Assembly (NCBI GenBank): GCA_005881885.1
Contig: VBDX01000127.1
Coordinates: 1-64,000 of the forward strand
Reading direction: 5' to 3'
From: Chloroflexota bacterium
GTDB taxonomy: Bacteria; Chloroflexota; Limnocylindria; P2-11E
Length of the DNA stretch: 64,000 nt
Notes under the pieces: generated by a model
The model's database searches: none
What the model was told of the DNA's origin: nothing
Seen by the model: the letters and a program-made list of their open reading frames with translations, nothing else
Translations under genes and position numbers: made by a program
In this document: positions 25,069 through 33,026 of the stretch, piece by piece
Layout of the letters: each line of letters starts with the position of its first letter
How positions within the stretch are numbered: the stretch's first letter is position 1

Positions 25069-27114
25069 TCAGACCGGTCGGCGTGTCGCAAGGCGGGCGA
25101 GCAAGCGCGGTGTGCCCTGGAGTGCCACAGCGATCACGAAGAGTGTGAGCCCGGCGATGTCCGCGAGGAGACCCGGGGCGACGAGCAGCACGCCGCCGAG
25201 GACGAGCAGCGCGCGTTCGATGAGGCTCGTCGGCCGTAGCAGATATCCGCCCACGCCGGCGACGAGCGCCGTGATCCCGATGGCCGCGGAGACCGACGCG
25301 AGGAGCGCCTCGGGGATCGTGACACCGGTCCAGAGGATCGCGAGACCGTCCGGTTGCGTGAACATGAAGGGCACGAGGAAGCAGGGGAGCGCGTATTTCC
25401 AGGTCAGCATCATCGTCTTGTACGGGTTTCCGCCGGTGATCGCAGCGGCCGCGAACGGCGAGAGCGCGACCGGCGGCGACACCTCCGACAGCACCGCGTA
25501 GTAGAAGACGAACATGTGCGCCGCCGGCGCGGGAACGCCCAGCGTGATCAGCGCCGGCACCACCGTGGGCACCGCGACCAGATAGGTCGCGGTGATCGGA
25601 AGAGAGAGGCCGAGCACCCAGAGGACGATCCCCGACACTACGAGTGTCGCGACGAGGTTCCCGAAGCCGAGCGAGAGGATGAGGCTCGAGATCTTGAGGC
25701 CCAGCCCGGTCTGGAGAAGGATCCCTACGGCGATTCCGGCGACTGCCGTCGTCGCGGCGACCGAGAGCACCTGCTTCGTGCCGCCGGCCAGCGCCCGAAT
25801 GAGCTTGGGTGGAGTGAGCGACGTCTCCGTGCGGATGTAGGAGACGAGGATCGCGACGATGATCGACCAGAAGATCGCGGTGATCGTCGATAACCCCGCG
25901 ACGAGGAAGACGATGATCGCGAAGAGCGACGTGTACTGGTACCAGTAGCGCTTCGTGAGCTCCCAGAACCCCGGTGCGTCGAGCGCGATATCCCGCGCGC
26001 CGAGGCGGCGCGCGTCGACCTCGATCATCAGCAGGATGCCGAGGTAATAGAGGATCGTCGGCATCATGGCCATGATCACGACCTGCAGGTAGCTGATCCC
26101 AAGGATCTCGGCCATCAGGAATGCCGCCGGTCCGAGCACCGGGGGCGAGATCACGGCACCGATACCGCCCGCCGAGAGGATGGCGCCGCTCGACTCTCGA
26201 TCATGCCCGGCGCGTTTCAGCATCGGGTACGTGATCGAGCCGAGCGTGACCGTCGTCGCTACCCCCGATCCCGAGACGGTGCCGAGCAGGAATGACGCGA
26301 TCGTCACGGTCCGCGCCGCGCCCGTGGGGCGCCGGCCGGTCAGCGCGAACGCGAGGTCGACGTAGAACTTGCCGGCGCCGGTGTATTCGAGGATGGCGCC
26401 GTAGATCGTGAACAGGATGATGAACGTCGCCGCGACCTGAAGCGGGGTGCCGAGCATGCCGTCGAGTCCGAGGTACTGGTTCGAGACGATGTCGTCGAGG
26501 TCCTTCGGCGGGCCGCGGAAGGGCCCGGGCATGAAATCGGCGAAGTACGCGTAGGCGATCGCCGCCAGACCGATCGCCGGCAGGTGCCAGCCGATCGTCC
26601 GTCGCCCAGCCTCGAGGACGGTGACGATGGCGACGACGCCGAACACGAAGTCGGTCTGATTGGGGCTGTTGACGCGGTAGATGACGGTCTCGAAGTTCAG
26701 GAAGACGTACGCGGTGATCGCGATCGACGCGGCAACAAGGACCAGGTCGACGACGTTCACGCTCTTGATGAAGCGGGGATGCATGGGGTAGAGGAGGAAG
26801 GTCAGGATGAGGATCGAGGTGAGGAAGATCATCACGTAGATCTGCGGCGTGGTGATGGTCTGCCCGAGGATGCGGAACGAGGGCACGAGCACGACGTTGG
26901 TCATCGGGATCTCGGCGCCCGCCGCGGCGTAGTACAGGGCGAAGAGCGTCGTGGCGACGGAGAGCGCCGTGACGACGCCGTCCCAGAGGCCGCTGAACGT
27001 CCGGGTCTTCGCCTCGGACTCGAACTGCTCGATGAGCTCCTTGGTCTTGTCCTCGGCGAGGACCGCGTCCAGATCCGGACGCGCGATGATCTCGGGCTCG
27101 GGCCGTTCGCTCAG
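25069..27114 (-). CDS. TRAP transporter fused permease (DctQM type, TAXI class)
   Basis: About 681 residues. A cytoplasmic acidic arm (IEQFESEAKTRTF) is followed by many membrane segments, with the DctM signature regions YTGAGKFYVDLAFALTGRR, VSGSGVATTVTLGSITYP and AAFLMAEILGISYLQV. It is a Na+-driven uptake system for organic acids, served by the TAXI binding protein upstream. Start: the frame has no ATG/GTG/TTG near the stop of the preceding gene except GTG 27144 (34-base overlap). CTG 27114 gives a 4-base CTGA overlap with GAGGG 6 bases upstream and is preferred. Confidence 0.85.
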   Translation of the reverse strand: MSERPEPEIIARPDLDAVLAEDKTKELIEQFESEAKTRTFSGLWDGVVTALSVATTLFALYYAAAGAEIPMTNVVLVPSFRILGQTITTPQIYVMIFLTSILILTFLLYPMHPRFIKSVNVVDLVLVAASIAITAYVFLNFETVIYRVNSPNQTDFVFGVVAIVTVLEAGRRTIGWHLPAIGLAAIAYAYFADFMPGPFRGPPKDLDDIVSNQYLGLDGMLGTPLQVAATFIILFTIYGAILEYTGAGKFYVDLAFALTGRRPTGAARTVTIASFLLGTVSGSGVATTVTLGSITYPMLKRAGHDRESSGAILSAGGIGAVISPPVLGPAAFLMAEILGISYLQVVIMAMMPTILYYLGILLMIEVDARRLGARDIALDAPGFWELTKRYWYQYTSLFAIIVFLVAGLSTITAIFWSIIVAILVSYIRTETSLTPPKLIRALAGGTKQVLSVAATTAVAGIAVGILLQTGLGLKISSLILSLGFGNLVATLVVSGIVLWVLGLSLPITATYLVAVPTVVPALITLGVPAPAAHMFVFYYAVLSEVSPPVALSPFAAAAITGGNPYKTMMLTWKYALPCFLVPFMFTQPDGLAILWTGVTIPEALLASVSAAIGITALVAGVGGYLLRPTSLIERALLVLGGVLLVAPGLLADIAGLTLFVIAVALQGTPRLLARLATRRPV

Positions 27115-27569
27115 CGCACGCCCTCGAGGACGGCGACCAGCCACGGCCGGTCCTGAGCGCGCACACGAACGACCGTCTCCCCGAAGCGCGGCCTGAGATC
27201 CAACCTCCACCGCGACGTCGAGAAGGCCTGCTCGCCGGCGGCTGTGATGCGGACGACGAGCTCGGGATCCATGACGACGGTCGCGGGGGATTCCTCCATC
27301 CAGAGCCCGTTCGCCTCCTGCGCCGGCTCGCCCTTCCAGCCGAAGTACTCGACCGAGCGGACGTCCGGCGACCGGACGCGCTCGATTCGCAGTCCGGTGC
27401 CGGCGCGAGTCAGCTCCTCATAGACCGGCACCTGATAGATCGACTGGCGGTACGAGTAGGTGAGCGACTCGTCGCGGTCGAGCGCGGCCACGAACTCTGT
27501 CATCCCGTCGTCGACGCTGAGGACAGCGACGGGGGTGGCGAGCGCCACCCCCAGCGAGGTCACGATCAC
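27111..27569 (-). CDS. DUF1850 domain protein of the TRAP-TAXI operon
   Basis: About 152 residues with a hydrophobic start (SLGVALATPVAVLSV) and a beta-rich body containing DRDESLTYSYRQSIYQVPVYEEL and SVEYFGWKGE. DUF1850 proteins are nearly always found between TAXI binding proteins and fused TRAP permeases, as here, and are thought to assist the transporter at the membrane surface. The first codon is GTG 27569, but CTG 27578 would lengthen the hydrophobic leader by three residues. Confidence 0.8.
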   Translation of the reverse strand: MIVTSLGVALATPVAVLSVDDGMTEFVAALDRDESLTYSYRQSIYQVPVYEELTRAGTGLRIERVRSPDVRSVEYFGWKGEPAQEANGLWMEESPATVVMDPELVVRITAAGEQAFSTSRWRLDLRPRFGETVVRVRAQDRPWLVAVLEGVR

Positions 27570-27591
27570 GGCGATCAGCGCGACGAGAGCG

Positions 27592-28599
27592 CTATTTCTT
27601 CCACGCGTTCTTGGACTTGTAATAGTCGATCGCTCCCTGGTGGAAGTCGATCGGGGAGCCCACGGTCGCGCTCTCGAGCACGAGGTCCTTCGCGGCGACG
27701 TGGACCTTCACCAGATCGTCCTTGTTGTCGAACATCGTCGCCAGGATCGCTTGAGCGAGCGCGGGATCGAAGTTCGAAGGCACGACGAGAAGGTTCGCGA
27801 CGCCGGATACCGTCACGTCCGCGGCGGTGTTGTACGTGGTCTTCGGAACCTTGAACGAGAAGTAGAAGGGGCCGTACTTATCGGCCATCTTCTTGATGCT
27901 GTCGGTAAGGTCCAGAAGCTTGATCTTCGTCGCGGTCGACAGGTCGAGCACTGCCGGGACCGGCAAGCCGCCGCTGAAGAAGAACGCATCGATCTTGCTG
28001 TCGCGGAGCGCATTCGCCGAGTCCTGGGCCCCGAGGCGCTCGCGCGAGATGTCCTTCGCTGGGTCCAAACCATAGGCCTCGAGCGTGCGGTTCGCGATGA
28101 CCTCGGTGCCGCTCCCAGCGGTCCCCATCGAGACGCGCTTGCCCTTGAGCTCGGTGACGGCGTTGATCCCGCCGCCGTCCTTGACGACGAGATGAGTCGC
28201 GTTCGAGTAGAGGACGGCGAGGGCCTTCGCATCCACCTTCTTCTCGGGCGGCGCGAAGGTGTTGGTGCCGTTCACCGCGTCGAAGAGCGTGTCCGAGAGA
28301 GTGAAAGCGAGGTCGGCCTTGCCGTCGCGGATGAGCTTCATGTTGTCGACCGACGCGGTCGTCGACTGTGCGCTCGCGGCCGTCCCGAGCCTCTTGTTGA
28401 GCAGCTCGGCGAGTCCCGCGCCGTAGACGATGTACACCGCGCCGGTGCCGCCGGTGACGATGTTCAGCGTCTTTCCGGTGAAGCTCGGCGTGCCGGTCGC
28501 GACAGGCGTCGCGGACGATGTCGCCCGCGGCGCGTTGCACGCGGCGGCGACCAGCAGCGTCGCCAGGAATGGCGCAAGAATGCGAGTGGCCCCTCTCAT
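27592..28599 (-). CDS. TAXI family TRAP transporter solute-binding lipoprotein
   Basis: 335 residues; lipobox AAAC then a Ser/Thr/Pro linker. TAXI features: LNIVTGGTGAVYIVYGAGLAELLNKRL, VSMGTAGSGTEVIANRTLEAYGL, DAFFFSGGLPVPAVLDL. Ligands of this family are small acids such as glutamate, 2-oxoglutarate or fumarate. GGGAGG lies 7 bases before ATG 28599, so this start is preferred over an ATG two codons upstream. First gene of a three-gene operon with DUF1850 and the fused permease. Confidence 0.9.
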   Translation of the reverse strand: MRGATRILAPFLATLLVAAACNAPRATSSATPVATGTPSFTGKTLNIVTGGTGAVYIVYGAGLAELLNKRLGTAASAQSTTASVDNMKLIRDGKADLAFTLSDTLFDAVNGTNTFAPPEKKVDAKALAVLYSNATHLVVKDGGGINAVTELKGKRVSMGTAGSGTEVIANRTLEAYGLDPAKDISRERLGAQDSANALRDSKIDAFFFSGGLPVPAVLDLSTATKIKLLDLTDSIKKMADKYGPFYFSFKVPKTTYNTAADVTVSGVANLLVVPSNFDPALAQAILATMFDNKDDLVKVHVAAKDLVLESATVGSPIDFHQGAIDYYKSKNAWKK

Positions 28600-28700
28600 A
28601 CACACCTCCCCGAAGACGCGAGGAGTCTACGTCGCCTAGGAGTCCGCGACCGCGAGCTCGCTCGCGAGCGCGGCGACGATGGCGACGACGAGCGAAGCGA

Positions 28701-29189
28701 CTATGCGGTTCGCGGCCTCTTTAGCCGCAGCGCGCGCCGGGCCTCGGCGGCCGACAGCCGGCGTCTCTCATCGTCCGTCTCGGCCACGAGCGGCGGAAGC
28801 GGGACCGGTTGCCCGCGTTCGTCGGTGGCGACGAACACGAGATAGGCCGAGGCCACGTGCACCACGTTCCCGGTCAGCATGTCCTCCGCCTCGACACGCA
28901 CGCCGATCTCCATGCTCGTCCGGCCGACGTGGTTCACCGACGCCTTTGCCGTGACCAGATGTCCGACGTAGACCGGCGCGAGGAACGAGAGCTCATCGAT
29001 GCGCGCGGTCACGACCCGCGCGCGGGCGTGACGCGTCGCGGCGGCGCCGGCGACCTCGTCGATGAGCTTCATGACCTCGCCGCCGTGCACGTTCCCGTAC
29101 GGGTTCGCGTCGGACGGGAGCATCGTGCGCGACATGACGGTCTTCGAGATGGCGACGGTCTTTGGCGCCCCGGCAGCAGGTCCAGGCAC
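28701..29189 (-). CDS. acyl-CoA thioesterase (hotdog fold, YciA/BACH type)
   Basis: 162 residues. The hotdog signature reads MLPSDANPYGNVHGGEVMKLIDEVAGAAATRHA, with Asn-Pro-x-Gly-Asn-x-His-Gly-Gly and the catalytic-region Asp typical of cytosolic acyl-CoA hydrolases. GTG 29189 is chosen because it supplies the KTVAISKTVMSRT strand of the family and has a CAGAAT element 6 bases upstream. The roughly 100 bases downstream before the TRAP operon contain no supported gene. Confidence 0.87.
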   Translation of the reverse strand: MPGPAAGAPKTVAISKTVMSRTMLPSDANPYGNVHGGEVMKLIDEVAGAAATRHARARVVTARIDELSFLAPVYVGHLVTAKASVNHVGRTSMEIGVRVEAEDMLTGNVVHVASAYLVFVATDERGQPVPLPPLVAETDDERRRLSAAEARRALRLKRPRTA

Positions 29190-29195
29190 GCGGGG

Positions 29196-29201
29196 ATTCT
29201 G
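29196..29201 (-). promoter_or_regulatory. -10-like element CAGAAT of the thioesterase gene
   Basis: CAGAAT on the minus strand, preceded by TGC (extended -10 form), ends 6 bases before GTG 29189. Confidence 0.5.
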
Positions 29202-29237
29202 GCATCGGTCTTGTGACTCCGTCCTTCGGACCCCGGC

Positions 29238-29243
29238 TAGCAT
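29238..29243 (+). promoter_or_regulatory. -10-like element TAGCAT of the dUTPase-like gene
   Basis: TAGCAT ends 9 bases before GTG 29253, in the 63-base gap shared with the divergent thioesterase gene. Confidence 0.45.
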
Positions 29244-29252
29244 CCGCTCGAC

Positions 29253-29762
29253 GTGACGGTCCTCTCCCGTGAAGAGCTTCGCGCGGCCCTCGCGAGCACG
29301 CCGGCGCTCGTCGAGGACGTCGACGTTGGGCTGCAGCTCCAGCCCAACGGCGTCGATCTGCGGGTCGAACGCGTCCAGCGCCTCACATCGCCGGGACTCC
29401 TGGGGGCCGCCGATACCGTGCGCGAGCCCGCGGCGCGCGAGGACGTGCAGACCGATAAGGACGGTTGGTGGGATCTTCACCGGGGCGCGTACGTGATCAC
29501 GTACCGCGAGAAGGTGAACCTGCCGAGCGATCTCATGGCGCTGTCGCGGCCACGCTCGAGCTTGCTTCGGTCGGGTGTGGCTATCCACGGCGCGGTGTGG
29601 GATGCCGGATATTCGGGCCGGGGCGAGGGTTTGCTCTCCGTGCTCAATTCGCGCGGCTATCGCTTGCAGCGCGGCGCGCGGGTCGCGCAGCTCGTCTTCT
29701 TCAGGCTTTCAGCACCGACCGGCGAGGGATACAAAGGCAGGTATCACGGCGAGAACGCGTGA
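29253..29762 (+). CDS. dUTPase/dCTP deaminase family protein (archaeal-type)
   Basis: 169 residues with the trimeric dUTPase/dCTP deaminase core: LQLQPNGVDLRVERV, AYVITYREKVNLPSDLMALSRPRSSLLRSGVAIHGAVWDAGYSGRGEGLL and RLQRGARVAQLVFF. The RSSLLRSG and DAGYxGR motifs are the phosphate- and nucleoside-binding elements. Which of the two activities it has cannot be decided by eye. The stop overlaps the ATG of the next gene by one base. Confidence 0.85.
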   Translation: MTVLSREELRAALASTPALVEDVDVGLQLQPNGVDLRVERVQRLTSPGLLGAADTVREPAAREDVQTDKDGWWDLHRGAYVITYREKVNLPSDLMALSRPRSSLLRSGVAIHGAVWDAGYSGRGEGLLSVLNSRGYRLQRGARVAQLVFFRLSAPTGEGYKGRYHGENA

Positions 29763-30562
29763 TGCCCGCTGACCTGCACGTCGCACCCACAGTCCTCGCG
29801 CCGCCATCGGGCGCGCGCGTCGAGCGCGATGTGGTGTACCGGACCGAGGGCGCGCGCGTGTTGCAGCTCGACGTGTACCGGCCGCCGGGCGATGACCGGC
29901 CGCGCCCGGTGGTGTTCCTCGTCAACGGCGACGCGCCCGAGGACGTCATCGCGACGGCGAAGGATTGGGCCGTCTTCCGCTCGTACGGCGAGCATCTGGC
30001 GGCGCTCGGGCTCATCGGCGTCCCGTTCAACCATCGCTCGGGTGTCGACGGGCAGCACACGGCCGAGATCGCGGCGGAGGTCCACGCGGCGATAGGTTTC
30101 GTGCGCGGCGGAGCAGCGGCCTTCGGCGTTGACCCGATGCGCGTGGGGCTATGGGTCTTCTCCGCCGGGGCCCCATTCGGGCTAGCTCCGCTGCTGCAGC
30201 TCCGTCCGGACTGGCTTCGCTGTGCGGCGGGGTTCTACACGATCTGGGACCTCGCGCCCTACCGGGAACAGATTCGTCCGCCGGTCGACGAAGCCATCCG
30301 GCGCTGGTCGGCCGTCACAGCGCTCGATTCGGATACGCCCGACCTGCCACCCTTGCTTCTCGCCCGTGCCGGGCGCGACGGTGCCGGCATCCTCGAAGGC
30401 ACGGACACGTTCATCCGTCGAGCCCGGCAGCGCGGCATCGATCTCACCGTTCTCGACCATCCGACCGGCCAGCATGGGTTCGACATCCGCGACAACGACG
30501 AGCGATCGCGCGAGATCATCCAGATGACCCTCGACTTCTTCGTACGAAACCTGAGTGAATAG
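29762..30562 (+). CDS. alpha/beta-hydrolase (dienelactone hydrolase/esterase-like)
   Basis: 266 residues starting at ATG 29762 (TGATG overlap). Strand-oxyanion region RPVVFLVNGDAPEDV, nucleophile elbow VGLWVFSAGAPFG and C-terminal His in HPTGQHGFDIRD complete a hydrolase triad. The elbow reads VFSAG, lacking the first Gly of GxSxG, which is tolerated in some esterases. Coupled to the dUTPase-like gene; substrate unknown. Confidence 0.8.
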   Translation: MPADLHVAPTVLAPPSGARVERDVVYRTEGARVLQLDVYRPPGDDRPRPVVFLVNGDAPEDVIATAKDWAVFRSYGEHLAALGLIGVPFNHRSGVDGQHTAEIAAEVHAAIGFVRGGAAAFGVDPMRVGLWVFSAGAPFGLAPLLQLRPDWLRCAAGFYTIWDLAPYREQIRPPVDEAIRRWSAVTALDSDTPDLPPLLLARAGRDGAGILEGTDTFIRRARQRGIDLTVLDHPTGQHGFDIRDNDERSREIIQMTLDFFVRNLSE

Positions 30563-30584
30563 GCCTGCGCTTTCCCGGGTTATC

Positions 30585-30590
30585 TAGCCT
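30585..30590 (+). promoter_or_regulatory. -10-like element TAGCCT of the CDGSH gene
   Basis: TAGCCT ends 8 bases before GTG 30599. Confidence 0.4.
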
Positions 30591-30598
30591 GTAGCACG

Positions 30599-30823
30599 GT
30601 GGCAGGACCGACGATTCGCACCGAGGCGAACGGGCCGTACGTCGTCACCGGCCCGCTCACCATCCTCGACGTCGACGGGCACGAACACTTCGTCCCGGAG
30701 GGTCACACCGTCAAACTCTGCCGCTGCGGCCACTCGGCAAAGAAGCCGTTCTGCGATTCGACGCATCGGCGCGTCGACTTCGTGTCGCGTCCGTCGTTCG
30801 AGCCAGAGCCCACCGAGCGGTGA
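30599..30823 (+). CDS. CDGSH-type [2Fe-2S] protein
   Basis: 74 residues. CRCGHSAKKPFCDSTHRRVDF is the CDGSH 3Cys-1His motif, preceded by GPLTILDVDGHEHFVPEGHTVKL as in the single-domain bacterial proteins. These carry a labile [2Fe-2S] cluster used in redox or iron signalling. It overlaps the GT87 gene by GTGA, an unusual partner. No SD. Confidence 0.9.
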   Translation: MAGPTIRTEANGPYVVTGPLTILDVDGHEHFVPEGHTVKLCRCGHSAKKPFCDSTHRRVDFVSRPSFEPEPTER

Positions 30824-31968
30824 ACGCGCGCGGCCTGGTCTGGTCAGCCGGTGTCGTCGTCGCGGTCCTCGCGCTGCTCGCGGCGCTGGTGGTGGCGAGC
30901 GCGCTCCCCGCCGGATACGACTTCCGCGCCTACTGGCTCGCGGGCCGGCATCTCTTGACCGGCGCGCCGCTCTATCCCGGCCCCGACACGATCCTCGGAC
31001 TGCCCGACGAATTTCGGTACCTGCCGGCCGTCGCGATCCTCTTCGTGCCGCTCGCGCTCCTGCCCTACGAGGCCGTCCTCCCGCTCTGGACCGCGCTGCA
31101 AGTGGCGATCGCCGCGGCGGTCGGCATCGCCCTCATTCGCCCACTCCCTCCCTCCTGGCGGCCCTGGGCTGCGGCCGGCTACGTCTTCTTCCTGGCCCTC
31201 GTCCTCGAAGTGACCCTCGGGAACGTGAACCTCATCTCGCTCGCCCTCGCTCTCGCCGCCTGGCGTCTGCGGGCGCGGGCCCTCCCGGCGGGCGTCCTCC
31301 TCGCGGCCGCCGTCGGGCTCAAGTTCCTGCCCTTCAACCTCCTCCTTTTTTATGTGGCGGCGGGACGGTGGCGGCCGGTCGCGGCCGGGGCGGCGATCGG
31401 CACGGCCGCCCTGGTCACGAGCGCGCTCGCGCTGCCCGACCGCACCGCCGAATACGTTCGCTTCGCGCCGCGGATCCTCGAGCAGGACTGGGTCTACGCC
31501 CACATCGCACGGCCGGGTCCTCCGGCGCTCGCGACGATCTTCTGGTCGGAATGGTTTCCTCTCGTGCTCGCGGTCGCTTCGGTCCTCGTCGCCCTTCTCG
31601 CGGGGATCGCCGCGCGCCGCGATCGCGCGAATGAAGACACATGGCACGGACTGACGCTCGCGACCGCCGGCTACCTCGCGCCCTTCGGCTATTTCTGGAC
31701 CACGTTCCTCATCCTCTCGCTACCGCTCGCCGCCGACACGCTGCGCCGCGCCGCCGCACGCGGGTCACGCGAGCGCGCCGCGATCGTCGGCGCGGTCGTT
31801 CTCTCGTGGCTCTTGATGGAACCGCAGCAGGTCGGCACCCTCGTGCCAATCGCCATGCATTTTCTGGGTGTCCTGCTCCTCTGCGCTCTGGCGCTCGCCA
31901 CGCTCGCGCGACAAACGGCGGCCACACGGCTCACGCTACCCAGTACCAGAGCGCGTACATCGCAGTGA
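30820..31968 (+). CDS. GT87-type (DUF2029) polyprenyl-phosphate sugar glycosyltransferase
   Basis: 382 residues, about ten membrane helices. The GT-C pattern is clear: ALPAGYDFRAYWLAGRHLLTGAPLYP with the catalytic-region Asp, FRYLPAVAILFVPLALLP, and LGNVNLISLALALAAWRLR. Actinobacterial relatives (PimE and alpha-mannosyl/arabinosyl transferases) use polyprenyl-phosphate sugars outside the membrane. Starts at GTG 30820 within the CDGSH stop. Its 3' end overlaps the convergent PIG-V gene by 38 bases. Confidence 0.85.
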   Translation: MNARGLVWSAGVVVAVLALLAALVVASALPAGYDFRAYWLAGRHLLTGAPLYPGPDTILGLPDEFRYLPAVAILFVPLALLPYEAVLPLWTALQVAIAAAVGIALIRPLPPSWRPWAAAGYVFFLALVLEVTLGNVNLISLALALAAWRLRARALPAGVLLAAAVGLKFLPFNLLLFYVAAGRWRPVAAGAAIGTAALVTSALALPDRTAEYVRFAPRILEQDWVYAHIARPGPPALATIFWSEWFPLVLAVASVLVALLAGIAARRDRANEDTWHGLTLATAGYLAPFGYFWTTFLILSLPLAADTLRRAAARGSRERAAIVGAVVLSWLLMEPQQVGTLVPIAMHFLGVLLLCALALATLARQTAATRLTLPSTRARTSQ

Positions 31969-33013
31969 AGATGACTCCGATCGTCGTACCGAGCGCGACG
32001 TACGTTCGACCGACCCAGGGATGAGCGACCAGCGCGAGGACCACGAAAGCCGGGAAGATCGTCAGGTAGTAGCGCGGCGCTGACGTGAGCGATCCGGTGG
32101 CGATCGAGATGAGGAAGACGACCGTGGCATACGCGGCGAGGCTGGGCCGAAGGATCCGCCACGCGACAATGACGAGCGCCCCGATGAGCACGGTGAAAGC
32201 GAGGACGAAGTACGGGAACCCGTACACGCTCGGGTCGAACAGGTCGGCGAAGGCCTGTAAGGGCACGGCCGGACGAGTCCCCCAGTTGGCCTCCGCGGTG
32301 AAGAGCGCCTTCTGGTCGCCTGTCATACGCCAGAGGACCGCGAGCCAAGCGATGAAGGCCGCGGGCGCCCAGGTCGCCGTCGCGAGCGCGCCACGGGCAC
32401 CGGTGCGACGGAACGCCTCGATCGCTATTGGCAGCGCGACCGCCGCGCCGACGAACGCTCGCGTGAGCGCGGCCAGCACCCCAAGGGCTCCCGCGAGAAG
32501 CCACTCACCGCGTCGCGCGTGGTACACCGCGCCGATCGAGAGCGCGAGGAGCAGCGACTCCGGGTACACGACGCTGAAGAACATGCTCGTGGGAAAGACC
32601 AGCAGGTAGAGCGCGGCGCGAGATCCGGTCGCGCTGTCGTGATCGATCTCGACCAAACGCACCAGATACACGAGCGCGGCGAGCAGCGCGGCGTTCGAGA
32701 TGACCACACCGGCGGCCAAATACGCATCGTCACTTCCGCCGAGCACGACGCCGAGCGCGTGCATGAGCGCGGGATAGAGCGGAAGGTAGGCGTGGTTGCC
32801 CGTCACCACCGCGCCATATCCATCGCGCGCGATGGAAAGATATGCACCGGCATCCCAGCGCGTGGCCGCGTCGAGCAGCGGATTGGCGGACGGGTGGCAC
32901 ACGTCCGGGCAGCTCGTCGGAGTCGGAAAGAGCTCGATCGCGGCTAGTGCGACAGCGGCGGTGAGGGCCCGCGTAAGGAGGAACGGGACGAGTACGCGGC
33001 GGGCCGCCGACAC
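31931..33013 (-). CDS. PIG-V-like mannosyltransferase family membrane protein
   Basis: 360 residues with multiple membrane helices. NPLLDAATRWDAGAYLSIARDGYG is the luminal Asp motif of the PIG-V (GPI mannosyltransferase 2) family; LYLLVFPTSMFFSVVYPESLLLALSIGAVYHAR and LAGALGVLAALTRAFV are its other conserved blocks. Bacterial members are thought to mannosylate lipid carriers or polymers. Start GTG 33013 with TAGGAT 7 bases upstream. It lies between a GT87 gene and hutU. Confidence 0.85.
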   Translation of the reverse strand: MSAARRVLVPFLLTRALTAAVALAAIELFPTPTSCPDVCHPSANPLLDAATRWDAGAYLSIARDGYGAVVTGNHAYLPLYPALMHALGVVLGGSDDAYLAAGVVISNAALLAALVYLVRLVEIDHDSATGSRAALYLLVFPTSMFFSVVYPESLLLALSIGAVYHARRGEWLLAGALGVLAALTRAFVGAAVALPIAIEAFRRTGARGALATATWAPAAFIAWLAVLWRMTGDQKALFTAEANWGTRPAVPLQAFADLFDPSVYGFPYFVLAFTVLIGALVIVAWRILRPSLAAYATVVFLISIATGSLTSAPRYYLTIFPAFVVLALVAHPWVGRTYVALGTTIGVIFTAMYALWYWVA

Positions 33014-33020
33014 CGCGGCA

Positions 33021-33026
33021 ATCCTA
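33021..33026 (-). promoter_or_regulatory. -10-like element TAGGAT of the PIG-V-like gene
   Basis: TAGGAT on the minus strand ends 7 bases before GTG 33013; it overlaps the hutU stop codon, so the PIG-V gene is probably transcribed independently of hutU. Confidence 0.45.

Noticed and set aside
28600-28700. Hydrophobic minus-strand reading (ASLVVAIVAALASELAVADS) just downstream of the thioesterase stop
   Set aside because: The frame has no start codon of its own and extends back as a shadow into the thioesterase gene.
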